From: an uncultured Anaerolineae bacterium
GTDB lineage: Bacteria > Chloroflexota > Anaerolineae > Anaerolineales > Villigracilaceae
Direction of reading: 5' to 3'
Assembly (NCBI GenBank): GCA_903822545.1
Contig: CAIJPN010000100.1
Location: 1-64,000 of the forward strand
Length of the DNA: 64,000 nt
In this document: positions 32,042 to 40,335 of the stretch, piece after piece
Position numbering within the stretch: position 1 is the stretch's first letter
Layout of the letters: each line of letters opens with the position of its first letter
The notes under the pieces: generated by a model
Databases searched by the model: none
The model's input: the letters and a program-made list of their open reading frames with translations, nothing else
Told to the model about the DNA's origin: nothing
Made by a program: the position numbers and the translations under genes

Positions 32042-33736
32042 TTATCTGAAGCCGGTAACGTACCAGACGGGCATTTTGCCTTTGCCCTTGATCTCGATTA
32101 TCCCGCGCGGCTCACTGATGAATTCAGAATCCAGCAGGGCGCGGGTGCTTTCGGTGATCTGGATGCTGCCACCCAGGCCGCTCGATTCCATGCGGCTGGC
32201 AATGTTGACAGTGTCACCCCACAGGTCATAGATGAATTTTTTGCGTCCGATCACCCCGGCCACCACCGGGCCTGAATTGATGCCAATGCGGAAGGCCAGT
32301 TTGTGTCCCATAAATTCACGCGAAGCCATATATGCGTGGACATCCAGTCCAAAACGGGCCAGCGCCTGGGCATGGTCAGGCCGGGGGTTGGGTACTCCCG
32401 CCGCTACCATATAACAATCACCGATGGTTTTAATCTTTTCCAGGTTGTATTTTTCCACTAAGCTGTCGAAGTAGGTAAAAATCTCGTTGAGCAGTTTGAC
32501 CAGTTCGTCCGCGGTGAGTTTGGCTGAAAACGGGGTGAAGTTGACCACATCTGCGAACAAAATGCTGGCAGAATCGAAGTGCTCGGCGATGATTGGGTCG
32601 CCGCGTTTGAGCATTGCGGCCACATCTTGCGGCAGGATGTTCAGCAACAGACTCTCGCTCTTTTCGCGCTCGGCTTCGGCCAGGGCGCGGGCTTCTTTCA
32701 GGTCAGTGATGTCGTGCAACAACATCAGGCGCCCGGTCAGCCGGCCCTGGCGATCGGTTAGTGGGGAGATGTGAAGGTCAAAGATGCACTTTTTGCCGTT
32801 GATGGGTATGGTTAGCTCAGACTGCAGGGTTGTTGCATCATGGTAACTGTTGAGAAGTTCGGGCCAGGCGCGCAGCACTTCGGTCACAGGCCGCCCGGTG
32901 GTGTTTTCGATCTCGATGTTCAGGATGCGCCGCGCCGAGGGGTTGATATCTGCCACCCGATTTTTAGCATCCAACACCAGCAGGGCATCGCTCATGGTTT
33001 CAATCAGCCGGTCACGCGCCACAGGGGCGACATCCAGCAACCCATAACGGAAGAAATCCCAGGCCAGGAATAATCCGGTAACGGTAAAAGCTACGGAGGT
33101 CAGGTCGACTGAAGTCCAGAGAGAATTATTTTCCAGCAGGTTGTTGATCACGTAGAAAATATTCAAGAATAAAGGCGCAAAAATCCCCAGGAGCAAAAAA
33201 GCGATCTGGCGGTGATACTGGCGCGCAGACTCAAACAGGGTGCGCACCAGGATGTAAATGCTCATCCCGACCAGCAGGTAAGAATAAATGAGGTGGAAGA
33301 GAAACCAGGGGCCATGCACATAATCCAAATCCAGCGGGCCAATGAAGATTTTTTCCCAAAGCCAGTGATGGGCTTCGTTGGTAAAGGCGATCGCAATCGT
33401 TATGACCGGGAAGATGGAGAGCAAGGTAATGATCATGTTGCCGCCCCATCGTTGATAGGCAGTATAGCGGGCGGCAAAGGCCAACATCGCAACCGGCATA
33501 CTGCTGATGGGAACATAGGCCATTTTGGCCCAGAAAATTTTGGCTTCGATCCCCTCTGCGACAATCCCAATAGCATCAAAGAGTGCCCAAAGCGCCACCA
33601 AGGACATGGCAAGCATAAAGGGCGCACTGCCGCGGATAATGCGCCCCAGGGAGGCCTGCCAGCCAATGTAAATTGTCAACGCCAAGGAGATAAACGCGGC
33701 CAGGAACATGGGCAGTGCAACAGATAAATTTTGCAT
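32042..33736 (-). CDS. membrane class III adenylate cyclase with 7TM and PAS domains
   Basis: A 564-residue protein. Seven hydrophobic segments span about residues 1-230 (of the 7TM sensor type found before histidine kinases), a PAS domain spans about 240-360 (ALLVLDAKNRVADINPSARRIL), a short coiled segment (ARALAEAEREKSESLLLNILP) follows, and the cyclase domain fills the rest. Cyclase marks are ILFADVVNFTPFS (metal Asp), EKIKTIGDCYM (Lys that selects adenine) and YDLWGDTVNIASRM. ATP to cAMP is the likely reaction. A cyclic-nucleotide-binding membrane protein is encoded at 4189. The signal sensed is unknown. Confidence 0.92.
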   Translation of the reverse strand: MQNLSVALPMFLAAFISLALTIYIGWQASLGRIIRGSAPFMLAMSLVALWALFDAIGIVAEGIEAKIFWAKMAYVPISSMPVAMLAFAARYTAYQRWGGNMIITLLSIFPVITIAIAFTNEAHHWLWEKIFIGPLDLDYVHGPWFLFHLIYSYLLVGMSIYILVRTLFESARQYHRQIAFLLLGIFAPLFLNIFYVINNLLENNSLWTSVDLTSVAFTVTGLFLAWDFFRYGLLDVAPVARDRLIETMSDALLVLDAKNRVADINPSARRILNIEIENTTGRPVTEVLRAWPELLNSYHDATTLQSELTIPINGKKCIFDLHISPLTDRQGRLTGRLMLLHDITDLKEARALAEAEREKSESLLLNILPQDVAAMLKRGDPIIAEHFDSASILFADVVNFTPFSAKLTADELVKLLNEIFTYFDSLVEKYNLEKIKTIGDCYMVAAGVPNPRPDHAQALARFGLDVHAYMASREFMGHKLAFRIGINSGPVVAGVIGRKKFIYDLWGDTVNIASRMESSGLGGSIQITESTRALLDSEFISEPRGIIEIKGKGKMPVWYVTGFR

Positions 33737-33910
33737 GGCAAACTACTCCTGATGCGCTTGTTCGAGGCTGAATATGGTGGAAAAATCGTCTCTGAATGGT
33801 TGTGATTATAAACGAGGGATGGGTAACAACCCGCCAGGAAAGCGGGAGTGTGATAATATCGCCACAATACCGCGCGAATTGGCAAATCGCGCCATCCTAC
33901 AGGAGCTTTT

Positions 33911-34597
33911 ATGAAGATTGCCTTTGCTGGAACCGGCTATATCAACAAAATCCATGCCATCGCCGCTCAAAATGCGGGCGCAGAGCTGGCGGCAGTGGTG
34001 AATCACAAAATCGGCAAAATCATCCGCACCAAAAGCTACGGAGCGCACGTCCACTGGGGGCCGGGCGGATGGTTCACCCAGAAACAATTCGCGGGCGGCG
34101 GCGCGATGGCCGATATGGGTATTCACGCCCTCGACACAGCCCGCTTCCTGCTCGGCGACCCGCAGCCGGTGCGCGTCTACGCCAAAATCGGCACACACTA
34201 TGGCAGCTACGATGTAGACGATACTGGCATCATCCACGTTGAGTGGGATAACGACGCGACATCTTATCTCGAATCAGGTTGGTGGCAGCCCCATGCCGAC
34301 GGGCCGGAAGCAGCAGTACAGCTTTATGGCACCGATGGGTTTGGAACGGTGCATCCAACACGGGTGGAAATAAGAAACCAGCCGGAAGAAAAAATTGAGC
34401 TTGTTGACCCCGGCTACACCTTCCCGCGCGAAAACCATGCCCCGCAGAGCATGTATGACCGGCAAATGGCGTATTTTATCGAATGTGTCCGCGAGAAAAA
34501 GACCCCCAACCCCGGCGGCGCAGAGGGGTGGGTCAACATGAAGGTAGTGGATGCGGCCTACAAATCGAGCGAAACCGGGAGAGTGGTTGCCTTATGA
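33911..34597 (+). CDS. Gfo/Idh/MocA-family oxidoreductase with large internal deletion
   Basis: A 228-residue reading frame. Residues 1-33 are the start of a Rossmann domain (KIAFAGTGYINKIHAIAAQNAG), and from about residue 34 it continues as the C-terminal part of the family (IGKIIRTKSYGAHVHWGPGG, GAMADMGIHALDTARFLLGDP, YDRQMAYFIECVREKK). Full members have about 340-380 residues. About 100 residues are missing, including the rest of the NAD-binding fold and the EKP motif. The join keeps the frame. It is probably an inactive remnant. Its stop overlaps the start of the SDR gene (ATGA). Confidence 0.8.
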   Translation: MKIAFAGTGYINKIHAIAAQNAGAELAAVVNHKIGKIIRTKSYGAHVHWGPGGWFTQKQFAGGGAMADMGIHALDTARFLLGDPQPVRVYAKIGTHYGSYDVDDTGIIHVEWDNDATSYLESGWWQPHADGPEAAVQLYGTDGFGTVHPTRVEIRNQPEEKIELVDPGYTFPRENHAPQSMYDRQMAYFIECVREKKTPNPGGAEGWVNMKVVDAAYKSSETGRVVAL

Positions 34598-35574
34598 AAA
34601 TCGGCATCGTTGGCGGCTCGGGCAACATCAGCCAGCCCATTGTCAAATTGCTTTTGGAAAAAGGCCACGAGGTAGTGTGCGCCAACCGGGGCCAGTCCCG
34701 GCCAATTCACCCGGGTGCCCGACTGGTACAGATCGACCGACACGATCGCTCCCGTTTCGAGGCTTTAATGCAGGCTGAAAAGTTCGACGCGGCGATTGAC
34801 ATGATCTGCTTCGACGCCGAAGACGCCGCATCGAGCATTCGGGCCTTTCGGGGTGTGGGCTGGTTCGTTCAGACATCCACCGTTTGCACCTACGGCATCC
34901 AATACGACTACTTCCCCGCCGATGAAACCCACCCACTGCGTCCGTTAACCGGCTACGCCCGCAACAAAGCCGCCGCCGATGATATTTACCTGGCGGCCTG
35001 GCACACCGAAAAATTCCCGGCGATCATCATCAAACCATCCACCACCTATGGGCCTGTTCAGGGTATGGTGCGCCAGGTATGCTGGGATTTCCAGTGGATC
35101 GACCGTGTCCGCAAAGGCAAGCCGATTCTCGTCTGCGGCGATGGCAATGCCCTGCACCAGCACCTGCATGTAGATGACATCGCCCGGGCTTTTGTGGGCG
35201 TCCTCGGCAGGGAACACTGCCTGGGACAGGTGTACAACGCTGTCAGCCGGGGATACACCACCTGGGCAGAATACCACCGCCTGGCTGGGAAACTGCTCGG
35301 GCGCGAGACAGAACTCGTGGGGGTGCCATTCCAAACGCTGAAAAGACTCAGCATCCCCGACTTCGGCATCTGCGAAGAGATTTTTGCCCATCACGTCTAC
35401 TACTCATCCGAAAAACTGTTCCGCGATGTGCCCGAATTCCAGCCGCAGGTTACGCTGGAGCGGGGCATGGCGCAGGTTTTCGAGGCAATGGAGCGCAAAG
35501 GCAGGATCCCCAACTCAGATGATGTGACCTGGGAAGATGAACTCATCGCCAGGTATAAAAACGCCTTTGTTTAA
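34594..35574 (+). CDS. NAD-dependent epimerase/dehydratase (extended SDR)
   Basis: A 326-residue extended short-chain dehydrogenase. The nucleotide-binding start is KIGIVGGSGNISQPIVKLLL. The catalytic tyrosine and lysine are in YARNK near residue 128, with TSTVCTYG before it. IIIKPSTTYGP is the typical strand after the active site, and HQHLHVDDIARAF follows. It may act on a nucleotide sugar or related substrate. It is translationally coupled to the deleted oxidoreductase and followed 124 bases later by a sugar-kinase-like gene. Confidence 0.88.
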   Translation: MKIGIVGGSGNISQPIVKLLLEKGHEVVCANRGQSRPIHPGARLVQIDRHDRSRFEALMQAEKFDAAIDMICFDAEDAASSIRAFRGVGWFVQTSTVCTYGIQYDYFPADETHPLRPLTGYARNKAAADDIYLAAWHTEKFPAIIIKPSTTYGPVQGMVRQVCWDFQWIDRVRKGKPILVCGDGNALHQHLHVDDIARAFVGVLGREHCLGQVYNAVSRGYTTWAEYHRLAGKLLGRETELVGVPFQTLKRLSIPDFGICEEIFAHHVYYSSEKLFRDVPEFQPQVTLERGMAQVFEAMERKGRIPNSDDVTWEDELIARYKNAFV

Positions 35575-35698
35575 ACACCCAGAATACCGATCCAGTCTGG
35601 CGTAAAATTCCCTTATCCATCAACCTGCTCATCGGCGGATAGTGATGGCCGAATAGTTACCGCACAGCAACAAAAAATCACTCTTGGAGAATTCCCCC

Positions 35699-36691
35699 AT
35701 GCCCCACCAGTATTTTCTCGGCATTGATGTTGGTGCCACCAAAACCGCCGCGCTCATCGCAGATGAAACCGGCACTGCGCTCGGCTACGGCCTGGGCGGC
35801 CCCGGCAACCATGAAAGTGTTGGATGGGATGGTTTCAAACAAGCCATCGATGATGCCGTCAAACAAGCCCTGGCGCAGGCCGGTGTGACCATCGCAGAGA
35901 TTGCTGCCGCCGGGATGGGCCTGGCCGGGCTGGATTGGGATAACGAATACGAAATCCACACAAGTGCCCTGGCTGAGATCGGCCTGACCATGCCAATGTT
36001 CATCGACAACGATAGCGCCCTGGGCCTGTATGCGGGCGCCAGCCAAGGCTGGGGGGTGTGCGTGGCAGCCGGTTCAAGCAACAATGCGCGCGGGCGCGGC
36101 AAAGATGGCCGCCTGGGGCGCATCACCGGGCATGGCTCGGAATTTGGCGAGTATGGCGGTGCCTGGGAGATCATTCACCATGCCATTCAAAAAGTAGCCT
36201 ACGAGTGGAGCAAACGCATCGCGCCAACGGCGATGAGCCCCGTGTTCATCGCCGATACCGGCGCACGCAACCTTGCCGACCTGGTGGAAGGGCTGGCACT
36301 GCGCCGCTATGAACCCAAAGGATACTGGGCCATCCGCGTTTTTGAGTGCGCTGCTGCTGGTGACAAAGCCGCGCGAGATGTCATCACCTGGGCCGGGCAT
36401 GAACTGGGCGAAACCGCCTGCGCCATCATCCGCCAGATCGAAGCCGAAAACGAGCCGGTGGAAATCATCCTGACCGGCAGCGTTTACAAAGGCGGCGAAC
36501 TCATCCTTGGCCCGCTGCGCGAAGTGGTGCTGGCAACCGCCCCCCAGGCAAAATTCATCGTGGTGGATGCCCCGCCCGTGGTCGGCGGTGTGCTGATGGG
36601 CATGGAACTCATCCTGGGCAAAGATGCCTACAAAACCCGCGCCCATCTGCTCGAAACCGCCAGGGCGCTTTCGGTGAGCAGCGGGGAATAA
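35699..36691 (+). CDS. BadF/BadG/BcrA/BcrD-type ATPase, N-acetylglucosamine-kinase-like
   Basis: A 330-residue ASKHA protein. Marks are FLGIDVGATKTAALIAD (phosphate 1 loop), FIDNDSALGLYAGA, VAAGSSNNARGRG, ITGHGSEFGEYGGAWEI and, near the C terminus, ILTGSVYKGGEL. This arrangement is typical of eukaryote-like GlcNAc kinases rather than of the iron-sulfur benzoyl-CoA reductase activators, since the cluster cysteines are absent. GGAG lies upstream of the start at 35699. It probably phosphorylates an amino sugar. Confidence 0.87.
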   Translation: MPHQYFLGIDVGATKTAALIADETGTALGYGLGGPGNHESVGWDGFKQAIDDAVKQALAQAGVTIAEIAAAGMGLAGLDWDNEYEIHTSALAEIGLTMPMFIDNDSALGLYAGASQGWGVCVAAGSSNNARGRGKDGRLGRITGHGSEFGEYGGAWEIIHHAIQKVAYEWSKRIAPTAMSPVFIADTGARNLADLVEGLALRRYEPKGYWAIRVFECAAAGDKAARDVITWAGHELGETACAIIRQIEAENEPVEIILTGSVYKGGELILGPLREVVLATAPQAKFIVVDAPPVVGGVLMGMELILGKDAYKTRAHLLETARALSVSSGE

Positions 36692-36710
36692 CACATCATT
36701 TTGGAGTAGC

Positions 36711-37358
36711 ATGAAACTCATCAGCATTAATCTTGGAAAAGAAGAAACCCTCGTGCGCCCGAACCGCAGCGAGCAAACCGGCATTTTCAAACGCCCGGCA
36801 GCTGGCCCCGTTCAAATCACAAAAGACGGCCTCCCCGGAGATTTTATCGGCGACAAAAAGCATCATGGCGGCCCCGACCAGGCTGTTTACGTTTACGGCA
36901 TGGGTGATTACGCCTGGTGGGCGGGAGAATTGGGCTACGAACTCAGCCCCGGCACGTTCGGTGAAAACCTGACGATTTCTGAATTGGAGAGCCCGGCCAT
37001 TCGCATCGGCGATGTGTTCAAGCTGGGCGTGGTCACACTCCAGGTGACGGCTCCGCGTATCCCGTGCGGCACCCTGGCAGGGCGGATGAAAATCCCAGAG
37101 TTTGTCAAACAATTCCGGTTTGCCGGGCGGCCCGGGTTGTATTGCCGCGTTCTCAGCGAGGGAATCCTCGAGGCTGGCGAGCAGGTGAAAGTCGAGCAGT
37201 TCAGCGGGGAAACGGTATCCATTTGGGATGCGATGAAAGATTACTACGAGCCAGGACTGACAGAGTCATCCATCCAACGCTTCTTAAATGCGCCGATTGC
37301 GATCCGCCTGCGCAAAGAGAAAGAAGATCAACTGGAAAAGCTGCGCGCAGCCAGGTGA
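36711..37358 (+). CDS. YiiM-like MOSC domain protein
   Basis: A 215-residue MOSC protein: HHGGPDQAVYVYG, GTFGENLT, and PCGTLAGRM with the conserved cysteine, then a C-terminal 3-alpha region (LTESSIQRFLNAP). YiiM in E. coli takes part in reduction of N-hydroxylated compounds with molybdenum cofactor. Here a related role is inferred. A Moco-sulfurase-like PLP enzyme is encoded at 916, far away. The start is 20 bases after the kinase stop and the next gene begins 8 bases after its own stop. Confidence 0.92.
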   Translation: MKLISINLGKEETLVRPNRSEQTGIFKRPAAGPVQITKDGLPGDFIGDKKHHGGPDQAVYVYGMGDYAWWAGELGYELSPGTFGENLTISELESPAIRIGDVFKLGVVTLQVTAPRIPCGTLAGRMKIPEFVKQFRFAGRPGLYCRVLSEGILEAGEQVKVEQFSGETVSIWDAMKDYYEPGLTESSIQRFLNAPIAIRLRKEKEDQLEKLRAAR

Positions 37359-37365
37359 GGCAAAC

Positions 37366-37716
37366 ATGAAACTCCTAAGAGTGACACGCTGGTTGTTTTT
37401 TGCAAACGCGCTGCTCTGGGTGATTTTTGGGATGGCAAGCATCTGGAGGTTGCAAGCGAACGCGAATATCAGCATGGGGCTGGCTGTTGTGCTGGCTGTT
37501 TTCATGTCAGGAAACGCGCTGGCGATTTTCCTGAGCGGTTTTTTGCTGGGGAAAGGTTACAAGTTTGCCTTCAACTTTGCTCTGATGGTGCTGGCTGTCA
37601 ATATTTTCCTGACCATTACTGACCAGGTGGGGCTATGGGATGCAGTAACACTGTTGATTGATCTGGCGCTGGTGACGCTGCTTTTTGTTTGCAAGAAAAC
37701 GGGGATCGAATTGTAA
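37366..37716 (+). CDS. small four-helix membrane protein
   Basis: A 116-residue protein with about four transmembrane helices (LLRVTRWLFFANALLWVIF, GLAVVLAVFMSGNALAIFL, FAFNFALMVLAVNIFL, LLIDLALVTLLFV). GAGG lies upstream of the start. It follows the MOSC gene closely and may be co-transcribed. I recognise no family. Confidence 0.75.
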   Translation: MKLLRVTRWLFFANALLWVIFGMASIWRLQANANISMGLAVVLAVFMSGNALAIFLSGFLLGKGYKFAFNFALMVLAVNIFLTITDQVGLWDAVTLLIDLALVTLLFVCKKTGIEL

Positions 37717-37857
37717 GATTCATGAATAATTGATGGTGAGTTTGCTTTTTTTGTTGTGATGTAAGCCAGTCTCGGGGTGATAGAATGAAATTATCGGTTG
37801 TGCAACCAAACGAGTTTACCTGCGTATACCTGCACAGAACGATATACAGGAGCAAAA

Positions 37858-38463
37858 GTGAGCGAAGAATCGACCTGGGTACTCCAGGCGCAACAAGGTG
37901 ACGACGAGGCGTTTACCCGGCTGGTGGAACATTACCAGACCCCGGTCTATAACCTGTGCTACCGTATGCTGGGTGAACCCGAAGCCGCTGAAGACGCTTC
38001 GCAAGAAGCGTTTATGCGGGCCTACCAGAACATCTCGCGCTACGACCGACAGCGACCGTTTGCAACCTGGCTGCTATCCATCACCGCGCACTACTGCATC
38101 GACCGGTTGCGTCGCCGCAAATTTGGCTTTATCTCGCTGGATGACGAAGGCGAAGATGACGACCGCCCGTTTGAGTTACCCGATGCAAATGCCATTAACC
38201 CGGAGCATGCAACCGTACAGCGAGAGGAACAGGCACAAGTCCACGAAGCGCTGCAAGGCCTGGATGCTACCGACCGCGCGGCGATTGTGCTACGCTACTG
38301 GTACGACTTCTCTGAGATAGAGATTTCCGAAAACCTGGGTCTGACTGTCAGCGCGGTGAAAAGCCGTTTGTTCCGAGCACGCAAAGCAGTGGCCCGCTTG
38401 CTGCAAAAAAATGCTCCTGCACCCCATTTGGAAAGGATGCCCTATGGCTCACCAGCCCTTTGA
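37858..38463 (+). CDS. ECF sigma factor (RpoE-like)
   Basis: A 201-residue sigma-70-family factor with region 2 at about 22-90 (YNLCYRMLGEPEAAEDASQE, FATWLLSITAHYCID) and region 4 at about 125-185 (RAAIVLRYWYDFSEIEISEN, SAVKSRLFRARKAV). A GTG start with AGGAG 6 bases upstream is used. The acidic stretch DDEGEDDD joins the two regions. The gene overlaps the downstream zinc-binding anti-sigma gene by 20 bases, the usual arrangement for a regulated ECF pair. Confidence 0.95.
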   Translation: MSEESTWVLQAQQGDDEAFTRLVEHYQTPVYNLCYRMLGEPEAAEDASQEAFMRAYQNISRYDRQRPFATWLLSITAHYCIDRLRRRKFGFISLDDEGEDDDRPFELPDANAINPEHATVQREEQAQVHEALQGLDATDRAAIVLRYWYDFSEIEISENLGLTVSAVKSRLFRARKAVARLLQKNAPAPHLERMPYGSPAL

Positions 38464-38998
38464 AACCTGGCTGCTCGCTGACGAGCGCCTATCCCCCGAA
38501 CAAGACCGTGAACTACGCCTGCACCTGCGTGACTGTCCGAAGTGCAACGCCCTGGCCCGGGCAAACCTGGCCTTGCGCGCGGCCCCGGTGGCAGCACCTG
38601 CCCAGGGTTTTGCGCTGCGTTTCCAGGCGCGTCTGGAAGCGCAACGCAAGATTGAGCGGCGCCGGGCTGTTTTCGGCTCGATCCTGTTGGGGGCGGCGGG
38701 TGTAGGATTCTTGCTGTGGCTGCTGTTGCCTTTCCTTCCGCTGGTGGGAGCATCCCCGATAGAGTTGTTTTCGTTGTGGATCAGTGCGCTTGTGTTTTTA
38801 GCAAGCTCGGTAAATGCGGCAGCGATCATCCTGCACGCTGTTTCCAGTGCGCTGGTCAGCCTGGTGCCAGGGTATATCTGGGCTACAACGCTGACTTTCT
38901 TCGGCGGGGCGGCTTTTTTATGGGCAGTATCGTTCAAGCGATTGGGGATTTTCCCACAAACAGCCGTACAAGCGCGACAAGCCGCCCAAGGGCACTAA
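38444..38998 (+). CDS. zinc-binding anti-sigma factor with transmembrane segments
   Basis: A 184-residue protein. The N-terminal zf-HC2-like domain has HLRDCPKCNA (His-x3-Cys-x2-Cys), which holds the ECF factor inactive in this family. About three hydrophobic helices follow (ILLGAAGVGFLLWLLLPFL, WISALVFLASSVNAAAIIL, LTFFGGAAFLWAVSF). It overlaps the sigma gene and would keep the factor at the membrane until a signal arrives. Confidence 0.88.
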   Translation: MAHQPFETWLLADERLSPEQDRELRLHLRDCPKCNALARANLALRAAPVAAPAQGFALRFQARLEAQRKIERRRAVFGSILLGAAGVGFLLWLLLPFLPLVGASPIELFSLWISALVFLASSVNAAAIILHAVSSALVSLVPGYIWATTLTFFGGAAFLWAVSFKRLGIFPQTAVQARQAAQGH

Positions 38999-39027
38999 GC
39001 CGTCCAATGAAGACAAGGAGTAAAACT

Positions 39028-40056
39028 ATGAAAACCGCAGGTAAATTTCTGAGTATTCTTTTACTGGCAGCCATGTTGTTCGTGCCGTTACAATCGGCAG
39101 CAGCCAAAGGCCTGCAAGATGGCCAGGTTATTTTTGGCAGTTCGTACACTGTTAAAGATGGTGAAACACTAAATGGCGACCTGGTTGTGTTTGGTGGCAG
39201 CGCTACCGTTGAAAAAGGCGGCAAAGTGCTCGGCGCAGTCATCCTGGCAGGTGGCAGCGTCACCGTCGATGGGGATGTCAGCAAGGATGTGATTGTGATG
39301 GGCGGGGCGGTCAATCTCGGCCCATCAGCGCACATCCGCGGGAATCTCGTCACGATGGGCGCGCCTGTGAGCAAGGCAGATGGCGCCCGTGTGGATGGAG
39401 ACTCGATCGACAACCCGACCCCGCCAGTGGTTCCTGGTGTGGATACGCCATCTGTGGCAGAACCCACCAAAAGCGGGCTGGACTGGCTGGTTAACCCGGT
39501 CTGGGAAGCGGTGATGCTGTTTGTGCGCGCCTTTATCCTGGCCATGCTGGCCCTGCTGGTGGCGCTGTTCCTGCCGGTGTATACCCGCCGGGTGGGTGAA
39601 GCCATCACCCGCCAGCCAATGCAAGCGGGTGGGATGGGTTTCTTGACGCTGGTTGGTTTCATCGTCTCGGTTGTGGCGCTGGGATTGTTCAGTGTGTTCA
39701 TCATCACCATCCTGCTGACAGTGCCGCTGATCATTGCCCTGTCCATCGCCTTTTCGGCAGCGATTGTGTTCGGGTGGATCGGCCTGGGTACCGAAGTTGG
39801 CCTGAGATTCGGCGCAATGGTGCAGCGCTCGGGCGGAGAAATCCCGCTGCCAATGGCGGCTGCGTTGGGAACTTTTGTGCTGAGTGTGGTGGTGAATGGG
39901 ATTGGCTTTATCGCATGCGTGGGCTGGATCCTGCCATTCGTGGTGAGCATGCTCGGGCTGGGGGCGGTTGTAATGACCCGCTTCGGGTCGCGCCCGATTC
40001 TTTTGACGGCAACACCGGCCGAGGCGCAGCCTAACCCGGTTGGTGAAAATTTGTAG
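39028..40056 (+). CDS. membrane protein with polymer-forming (bactofilin-like) repeats
   Basis: A 342-residue protein with a signal peptide (FLSILLLAAMLFVPLQSAAAKG), then about 90 residues of beta-helix-like repeats (GDLVVFGGSATVEKGGKV, GAVILAGGSVTVDGDVS, DVIVMGGAVNLGPSAHIRGN) as in bactofilin/polymer-forming proteins, then about five transmembrane helices. AAGGAG lies 8 bases before the start at 39028. It is the third gene of the ECF operon and ends before a strong terminator. It may sense or respond to envelope state; the role is not known. Confidence 0.82.
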   Translation: MKTAGKFLSILLLAAMLFVPLQSAAAKGLQDGQVIFGSSYTVKDGETLNGDLVVFGGSATVEKGGKVLGAVILAGGSVTVDGDVSKDVIVMGGAVNLGPSAHIRGNLVTMGAPVSKADGARVDGDSIDNPTPPVVPGVDTPSVAEPTKSGLDWLVNPVWEAVMLFVRAFILAMLALLVALFLPVYTRRVGEAITRQPMQAGGMGFLTLVGFIVSVVALGLFSVFIITILLTVPLIIALSIAFSAAIVFGWIGLGTEVGLRFGAMVQRSGGEIPLPMAAALGTFVLSVVVNGIGFIACVGWILPFVVSMLGLGAVVMTRFGSRPILLTATPAEAQPNPVGENL

Positions 40057-40078
40057 CGTCAAATGATTTCAAAGGTCA

Positions 40079-40105
40079 AGCATCCACCTGTAGCGGGTGG
40101 ATGCT
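40079..40105 (+). terminator. rho-independent terminator of the ECF operon
   Basis: AGCATCCACC pairs with GGTGGATGCT around TGTAGCG and is followed by a run of T. It lies 23 bases after the stop of the bactofilin-like gene. Confidence 0.88.
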
Positions 40106-40148
40106 TTTTTTATCTGTTTGGATGGCAAATTTTTTTGTTTTCTCAGCG

Positions 40149-40168
40149 TCTCCGTGACTCCGTGGTGA
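40149..40168. repeat. CTCCGTGG-type repeat fragment
   Basis: GTCTCCGTGACTCCGTGGTG matches the right arm of the inverted repeat at 21750-21815. It lacks the left arm. The rest of the 40106-40335 spacer holds a small GGGCCGGAAGG-type hairpin and no gene. Confidence 0.45.
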
Positions 40169-40335
40169 AAAAATGGGTAACAGGCAACTACCCAGGGCCC
40201 AAAACCACAAATTTCCTTGGAATTAGCATTCCTTCCGGGCCGGAAGGTGTTCCCCCATCGGGAGCTGCACGCAGGGTGAGAGGCTTTTATCGCGTAGGTT
40301 ATAATCAGTAGATGAAAATACCGAGGAGAGCAAAT

